A DNA stretch of 64,000 bases from [Streptosporangium] indianense (GTDB taxonomy: Bacteria > Actinomycetota > Actinomycetes > Streptomycetales > Streptomycetaceae): positions 1-64,000 of the forward strand of contig NZ_JAKEIO010000023.1 in NCBI RefSeq assembly GCF_021474405.1, read 5' to 3'. Made by a program: the position numbers and the translations under genes. This document shows positions 59,807-64,000 of the stretch, piece after piece (the first letter of the stretch is position 1; each line of letters starts with the position of its first letter). A model generated the notes under the pieces. That model ran no database searches and had not been told where the DNA came from. It worked only from the letters and a program-made list of their open reading frames with translations.

Positions 59807-60256
59807 CTACAGCAGCCGGTCGAACACCGCGGTCACGCCGTCCCAGTGGCTGGTCTGCGGGTTCTTGACATCCGAATACATGATTTCGAACGTCTCGGCC
59901 AGGGCGACACTGAGACCGCCGATGATCTCCGGGTAGCGCTCCTCGGTCTCCTGCGTGGGGGTCCTGTCGAGGGGAGGGTGCGCGGCGAGTTGTTCCAGGA
60001 TCGGCTTCAGGTCGACCTCCTCGTCGAGCCGCCGGAACCGGTGGATGCTCTCCTGGAGGCCCTTGGTGATCGGTAGGTCCCACGGTTCGACGGTGTCCCG
60101 GCCGTTGGCCTTGGCCGACGCCTGGCCGACGACCAGGAGGTCGTAGAGCTTCGCGTCGACGAAGTCGCCGTACCGCTTCAGGTCGTTCTTGTCCACGTCG
60201 ATGCCTGCGGCGGCGCGGAAGAACCTCTCGAATTTCGACACACCCATCACGGTCAT
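59807..60256 (-). CDS. DUF1931 (histone-fold) protein
   Basis: A 149-residue DUF1931 protein: SKFERFFRAAAGIDVDKNDLKRYGDFVDAKLYDLLVVGQASAKANGRDTVEPWDLPITKGLQESI, followed by a second histone-fold-like half with PEIIGGLSVALAETFEIMY. The Aquifex/Thermus relatives form a pseudo-dimeric histone fold; DNA binding is not established. Start: ATG at 60254-60256 with AGGAGGCGAG upstream; the shorter ATG at 60247 is an alternative. No operon partner visible. Confidence 0.9.
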   Translation of the reverse strand: MTVMGVSKFERFFRAAAGIDVDKNDLKRYGDFVDAKLYDLLVVGQASAKANGRDTVEPWDLPITKGLQESIHRFRRLDEEVDLKPILEQLAAHPPLDRTPTQETEERYPEIIGGLSVALAETFEIMYSDVKNPQTSHWDGVTAVFDRLL

Positions 60257-60977
60257 GCCTCTCGCCTCCTCAGCGGGAACCGGACGGCGTCGTTCGCTCC
60301 CGCCGGCGCCGCCATCGGCTCTTACCGGTCGAGATTCGCAGAGCCCGCCTGCTGAGCGCCTCCGCACCCCAGGCCTAAAAAGAACACGCCCTCCTGCCCT
60401 GGCAGAGCAGCATGAAATGCGCGGGCATCCCCCGGCCAGCCGTAGGGCCGTCCCTGCGCGGGAAGCCGCGCGGCGTCGCAGCGCCTCGAACGGGCCGGAC
60501 GACATGACCAACTCGGGGAAGCGGGACTGTGTCGGGGCGCCCCGACGAGCTTGCAACACCGGAGACGCGGCGGCGGAAAGCCACTTGCGCTCGGAGGTCC
60601 ATGGGGCCCGCCGCTTTTCCGCACGCCGGGAGCAGGCAGGGGTGTGGTCCACATCCGGAGCATGGAGATGGCCCCTGCTGAGGCGCATGCAGCGTGACGC
60701 GCATCAGCCCGCCACCCCCACGCACGACGCACCCTTCGGCGGCTGCCTCAGGTCCCACGCCACGCAGTGGCAAAGCTTCGGAAAGGGAACGGCTGCGTCT
60801 CGGGCACCACTGCGGCGGCCCCGCTCTGCCCTGGGGGCGCTGCTCGGCCTGGTCGACCTCCACGTCGTCGCCCTGTGACGCCCGGGCTGCGGGCCGGGCG
60901 TCACCCGACGGTGGTGTCCGGCCGCTCGCGTCCGCTTCGCTCCGGCCACCACTGGCGCCGTGCCGAAGGTCCCGGGG
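60257..60977. other. Intergenic stretch; terminator hairpin only
   Basis: 721 bp without a recognisable gene. Open frames on both strands are GC artefacts with no family motif. The only structured element is the hairpin at 60875-60904. Confidence 0.45.
60875..60904. terminator. Hairpin, probable terminator of the DUF2267 gene
   Basis: GTGACGCCCGG (60875-60885) pairs perfectly with CCGGGCGTCAC (60894-60904) across an 8-nt loop. It lies about 75 bp beyond the DUF2267 stop at 60978 on the minus strand. Confidence 0.6.
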
Positions 60978-61358
60978 TCAGCCGGCGGATTCTAGGTGCT
61001 GGGAGAAGTCCGTTCCGAGCTGCGACATCAGGTCGTCGAACTCCTTCTCGCTGATCGCCTCCCGGAGTACGACCAGTACGGCCCGCACACCCCGGTCGGC
61101 TTCCTCCTCCTTCAGCATGGTGCGTTCGGCCACGCGCCGCACGCTGTCGTGGTGGCCGAAGCGTTCGATGCGGTCCGTGGTTCCCCGGCGCACCGCCTCC
61201 GCGAGGCCCTCGGGGAGCTCGGTGATCAGGTCTCTGGCCTCCCCCGGGCTCAGCCTGTGGGCCAGCGTCTCGAGCGTGGCCCAGGTCAAGTCCCCCGCCT
61301 CCTGCCGGCTCAGTCCGGTGCGCTCGGCGACGGTACGGACGAATTCCTGCTCATCCAT
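60978..61358 (-). CDS. DUF2267 domain protein
   Basis: A 126-residue DUF2267 protein: MDEQEFVRTVAERTGLSRQEAGDLTWATLETLAHRLSPGEARDLITELPEGLAEAV, then HDSVRRVAERTMLKEEEADRGVRAVLVVLREAISEKEFDDLMSQL. Two similar helical halves are visible (VAERTGLS... and VAERTMLK...). Function unknown. Start: ATG at 61356-61358 with GGAGGACG upstream. Divergent from the aldehyde dehydrogenase gene. Confidence 0.9.
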   Translation of the reverse strand: MDEQEFVRTVAERTGLSRQEAGDLTWATLETLAHRLSPGEARDLITELPEGLAEAVRRGTTDRIERFGHHDSVRRVAERTMLKEEEADRGVRAVLVVLREAISEKEFDDLMSQLGTDFSQHLESAG

Positions 61359-61618
61359 GGGTCGTCCTCCTTCGCTGCTGTGTTGTGATCGAACGGCGCG
61401 GACCCCTGCAAGCCTGCCACGCCGACCCGGCCCGCGCCCGCGCGCCGATGAGGCACTCCATGAGAGCGCCGACGTAGCGAACTCGGGCGGCGACTCTGTG
61501 CATGCGACGTGAACCACAGCGGACCCGGGTGCCACAACTTGCCGTGGCAAGGGCGAAGCAGCACGTGTGAGCGGGTCCGGGCGTGGAAACCCGGGGGCCC
61601 CGACTCCAGGGAGGCGTC

Positions 61619-63043
61619 ATGGACGCCCATGTCACTGCCCAGGGAAGCCCCATCGCGACGGTCAACCCGTACACCGGTGAAAGGGTTCGTGAGTTCCCGG
61701 CGCTGAGCGCGCAGGACGTGGGGCGCGCGATCGACGCGGCGCACGGTAGCTTCCCGAACTGGCGTGCCCGGTCGAAGGCCGACCGGGGAACCCTCGTGCA
61801 ACGCGCCGGCCGGCTCATGAGGGAGCGCAAGGAGGAACTGGCACACCTCCTGACCCTTGAGGTCGGCAAGCTGATCGACTCGAGCCGTGCAGAGGTCGAT
61901 CTCGCGTCCGACATCCTCACCTACTACGGCGAGCACGGCCCCGAGCTGCTGGAAGAACAGCCCCTGCCGGTGCCCGAGGGCACGGCCGTGCTGGTGAACG
62001 AGCCGCTCGGCGTCCTTCTCGGTGTGATGCCGTGGAACTTCCCGCTGTACCAGGTCGTCCGATTCGCGGGTCCGAACCTCGTCCTCGGCAACACGATCCT
62101 GCTCAAGCACGCGAGTAGCTGCCCGCAGTCCGCACTGGCACTCGAGCAGTTGTTCACGGATGCGGGTGTGCCGCCCGGGGTCTACACCAATCTTTTCGTG
62201 CGGGGCAGAGACGTCGGGGAGATCATCGACGACTCTCGAGTGCACGGCGCGTCACTGACCGGAAGCGAGCGGGCGGGCGTGAGCTTGGGCGAGATCGCCG
62301 GCCGCAATGTCAAGAAGTCCGTCCTCGAGCTGGGTGGCAGTGATCCCTTCATCGTGCTGGACGATCACCACCTCGAGCGCACCGTGTACGCCGCGTTCCT
62401 CGGCCGGATGGGCAACACCGGGCAGTGTTGCGTGGCGGCCAAGCGCTTCATCGCCCTTGCGGACGTGTTCGACGCCTTCGTCGCCGGGCTGCGTGACCGG
62501 ATGAGCGAGGTGCGACCGGGAGATCCGGCCGACCCCGCGACCACGCTCGGCCCGCTGTCCTCCGAGTCCGCGGCCGAACTCCTGATGGAGCAGGTTCGTG
62601 ACGCGGTGGACAAGGGAGCCACGGTGGTACTGGGCGGCGGGCGGCCCGACCTGCCCGGCGCCTTCGTCGAGCCGACCCTTCTCACCGATGTCACACCGGA
62701 CATGCGGGCCTACCGGGAAGAGCTCTTCGGCCCCGTCGCCACGGTGTACCGGGTCTCCGACGAGGACGAGGCCGTGGCACTGGCCAATACCTCCCCCTAC
62801 GGCCTGGGAGGCGCGGTCTTCGCCGCCGACCCGGAACGCGCGCGCGGAGTCGCGGACCGGCTGGAGGCGGGCATGGTATGGATCAACCACCCGACCGCGT
62901 CCCGGCCGGAGCTGCCCTTCGGCGGCATCAAGCGCTCCGGCTACGGGCGCGAACTCGGCGACGCGGGCATGCTGGAATTCGCGAACCGCAAGCTCGTGCG
63001 CTACGTGGACGCGGACGCCCCGATCGCAGAAGTGCTGGGCTGA
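61619..63043 (+). CDS. NAD(P)-dependent aldehyde dehydrogenase (succinate-semialdehyde type)
   Basis: A 474-residue [34 protein letters not shown] (cofactor site, catalytic Asn), [34 protein letters not shown] (catalytic Glu in ELGG), [13 protein letters not shown] (nucleophile Cys, second of the pair), [28 protein letters not shown]. It resembles the GabD/YneI subgroup acting on succinate semialdehyde, which would link glutamate/GABA or a bypassed TCA cycle to succinate; the substrate is inferred. Start: ATG at 61619 with AGGGAGGCG upstream. Monocistronic. Confidence 0.93.
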   Translation: MDAHVTAQGSPIATVNPYTGERVREFPALSAQDVGRAIDAAHGSFPNWRARSKADRGTLVQRAGRLMRERKEELAHLLTLEVGKLIDSSRAEVDLASDILTYYGEHGPELLEEQPLPVPEGTAVLVNEPLGVLLGVMPWNFPLYQVVRFAGPNLVLGNTILLKHASSCPQSALALEQLFTDAGVPPGVYTNLFVRGRDVGEIIDDSRVHGASLTGSERAGVSLGEIAGRNVKKSVLELGGSDPFIVLDDHHLERTVYAAFLGRMGNTGQCCVAAKRFIALADVFDAFVAGLRDRMSEVRPGDPADPATTLGPLSSESAAELLMEQVRDAVDKGATVVLGGGRPDLPGAFVEPTLLTDVTPDMRAYREELFGPVATVYRVSDEDEAVALANTSPYGLGGAVFAADPERARGVADRLEAGMVWINHPTASRPELPFGGIKRSGYGRELGDAGMLEFANRKLVRYVDADAPIAEVLG

Positions 63044-63089
63044 CCCACGAGCCGGTCGATCGCGCTCGCCATGGCGGGCCGGTGGCGAT

Positions 63090-63497
63090 TCACACCGTGG
63101 GCTCGCCGCCGAGCGCCTCGACAATCTCGGTCACATTGGCGTACTCGCCGCTTTCCGGGAGTTGCCGCACCGCCTCCAACAGGGGGTCCGGCGCGTGGTG
63201 AGCTTCGAGGACGTCCAGCAGCCCCTGACGGTCTGCCGGGAAAGCGGTGCGCTCCAGGTGGCGCGCCAGTTCGAGCCGCAGGGAGTCCGCTTCGGCGGCT
63301 GCGAGGGCCCGTTCACGTTCCTCACCGGGTGGCGGGACGGGGCCACCGGGGTCGACCCGGATGTCGTCGTCGGCCGGCGGCTCGGGGTCGGTGGCCTCCT
63401 CCACGTGCGTGGGCCGGCCGGCACGCAGCCGCCCTTCCAGCTCGTGCTTCATCTCGTCGTCCTTACGGGGACCGACCGGGTTGCTGCCTCGTTCCAT
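63090..63497 (-). CDS. DUF2795 domain protein
   Basis: A 135-residue protein beginning MERGSNPVGPRKDDEMKHELEG, with an acidic middle, and a C-terminal DUF2795 domain (RLELARHLERTAFPADRQGLLDVLEAHHAPDPLLEAVRQLPESGEYANVTEIVEALGG). Streptomycete homologues begin MERGS, so I take the ATG at 63495-63497 (GGAGG 9 nt upstream); an ATG at 63503 is 2 codons earlier. Function unknown. Confidence 0.88.
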   Translation of the reverse strand: MERGSNPVGPRKDDEMKHELEGRLRAGRPTHVEEATDPEPPADDDIRVDPGGPVPPPGEERERALAAAEADSLRLELARHLERTAFPADRQGLLDVLEAHHAPDPLLEAVRQLPESGEYANVTEIVEALGGEPTV

Positions 63498-63524
63498 GTC
63501 CATACACCTCCGTAGCCTGGCTCC

Positions 63525-64000
63525 TTACGCCGCGGGTTCGTGCGTCCACCGCAGCAGGGCGCCGAGGCCGCCCGTGGGCACGTCCCCTCCCTCCCCGTCT
63601 GCGGGAGTAACGAACAGCACGTCTGCGGCCGTGGCGGCGGCGGCCCGCAACAGCGCGTCGTCGGCGCGTACGGCGACGGGATCGCCTTCCCCGAGGGTCT
63701 GCGCGTCGGTAAAGCGCACCGCCACCTGATCCGGCGCGGCACCCACCCATGCCTCGGCGGCCAACTCCGGACCGTCGGCACGGATGAGGAGGGTGTCGAT
63801 GCGGTGCTCCTGAGCCGCTTCCACCAGCGCCGGAACGCCTTCCACCGCGTCCGCCGGGCTGCCGGTGTCCGACCGCCCGGCGCGGAAACGGTCGAGTGCC
63901 TTCTCCACGCGCCGATGTGCGTGCTCCCGGCGGGCCTGCTCGATGGCCTCTTCGAGGGCGGGGGAGGAAGAGCCGGCGGCGCGTCCGCCGTGCTCCGTGG
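63525..64000 (-). CDS. Vms1/baeRF2 (Rv2629-type) protein, partial (N-terminus outside window)
   Basis: The last 158 codons of a baeRF family 2 protein: ALEEAIEQARREHAHR...EKALDRFRAG, GVPALVEAAQEHRIDTLLIRADGPELAAEAWVG, AVRADDALLRAAAATAADVLFVTPAD, and GGLGALLRWTHEPAA. The fold is that of eRF1-domain-2/Vms1-like peptidyl-tRNA hydrolases. The M. tuberculosis member Rv2629 belongs to the DosR regulon. The frame remains open to base 64000, so the start and N-terminal half lie outside the window. Confidence 0.85.
   Translation of the reverse strand, partial: TEHGGRAAGSSSPALEEAIEQARREHAHRRVEKALDRFRAGRSDTGSPADAVEGVPALVEAAQEHRIDTLLIRADGPELAAEAWVGAAPDQVAVRFTDAQTLGEGDPVAVRADDALLRAAAATAADVLFVTPADGEGGDVPTGGLGALLRWTHEPAA

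Noticed and set aside
1-64000. CRISPR arrays, tRNA/rRNA genes, intact IS elements, prophage, secondary-metabolite cluster
   Set aside because: No regular short repeats with spacers, no cloverleaf-like sequence, no transposase, integrase or PKS/NRPS motifs were found by eye in either strand.

Overview
This window is chromosomal DNA of a high-GC actinomycete, almost certainly a Streptomyces or close relative. The evidence is the GC-saturated third codon positions, GTG and TTG starts, purine-rich ribosome binding sites, many ATGA stop/start overlaps, and gene families typical of streptomycetes (DUF2236, PucR, DUF2795, FUSC, CbpM). I see no rRNA, tRNA, CRISPR array, intact insertion sequence or prophage.

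The left two thirds (about 3.8-40 kb) is an oxygen-limitation/dormancy island. It encodes a DevR/DosR-type response regulator (7739-8440; OsdR of S. coelicolor) and, convergent to it, a two-GAF DevS/DosT-type histidine kinase (8543-10273; OsdK). Around them are families that make up the mycobacterial DosR regulon: six intact universal stress proteins (UspA), four CBS-BON proteins, an Rv1733c-like membrane protein, a DUF1876 (Rv1738-type) protein, a flavodoxin, an HTH-pyridoxamine-oxidase-like protein, a zinc alcohol dehydrogenase, a P-type ATPase with a C-terminal hemerythrin domain, and acetate kinase. At the far right edge is a Vms1/baeRF2 (Rv2629-type) protein.

The metabolic centre is a complete group-3b-type NAD(P)-linked [NiFe] hydrogenase (hydB, hydG, small and large subunit; 28708-33214). 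It continues through a CBS-BON gene into hypD and hypE. A second maturation operon (endopeptidase, hypF, hypC, then a GNAT/acyl-CoA-synthetase fusion) lies at 12276-18134. A small stand-alone cyclic-nucleotide-binding-domain protein is encoded inside the hydrogenase operon and has a paralogue at 3967. hypA and hypB are not in the window.

The most striking non-coding signal is a recurring 14-bp palindrome, GGGCCGATCGGCCC and variants (arms GGRCC/GGYCC, 4-bp centre). I count about twenty copies by eye, almost all in intergenic DNA and most 40-100 bp upstream of a start codon, between 3.86 and 38.14 kb. Copies precede osdR, the USPs, the hydrogenase and maturation operons, the Rv1733c-like, DUF1876, ADH and CBS genes, and even a decayed alpha-crystallin gene. 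I read these as operators of the OsdR-type regulator. None was seen in the right-hand third.

The island also contains gene debris: fragments of pyruvate phosphate dikinase, a USP, a P2-type ATPase, an HspX-like small heat-shock protein, a TrkA-like protein and possibly others.

The right third (42-64 kb) holds general stress functions. There is a FUSC transporter-like protein, two DUF2267 proteins, and a long minus-strand chaperone/redox gene run (dnaK-grpE-cbpA-cbpM-clpB-thioredoxin-UBP zinc finger-cNMP/FAD oxidoreductase-hsp20). These are followed by a general-stress glycine-zipper protein, a PucR regulator, a DJ-1/PfpI protein, DUF1931, an aldehyde dehydrogenase and DUF2795. The left edge has a truncated Ser/Thr kinase, a DUF2236 protein and a DEDDh exonuclease.
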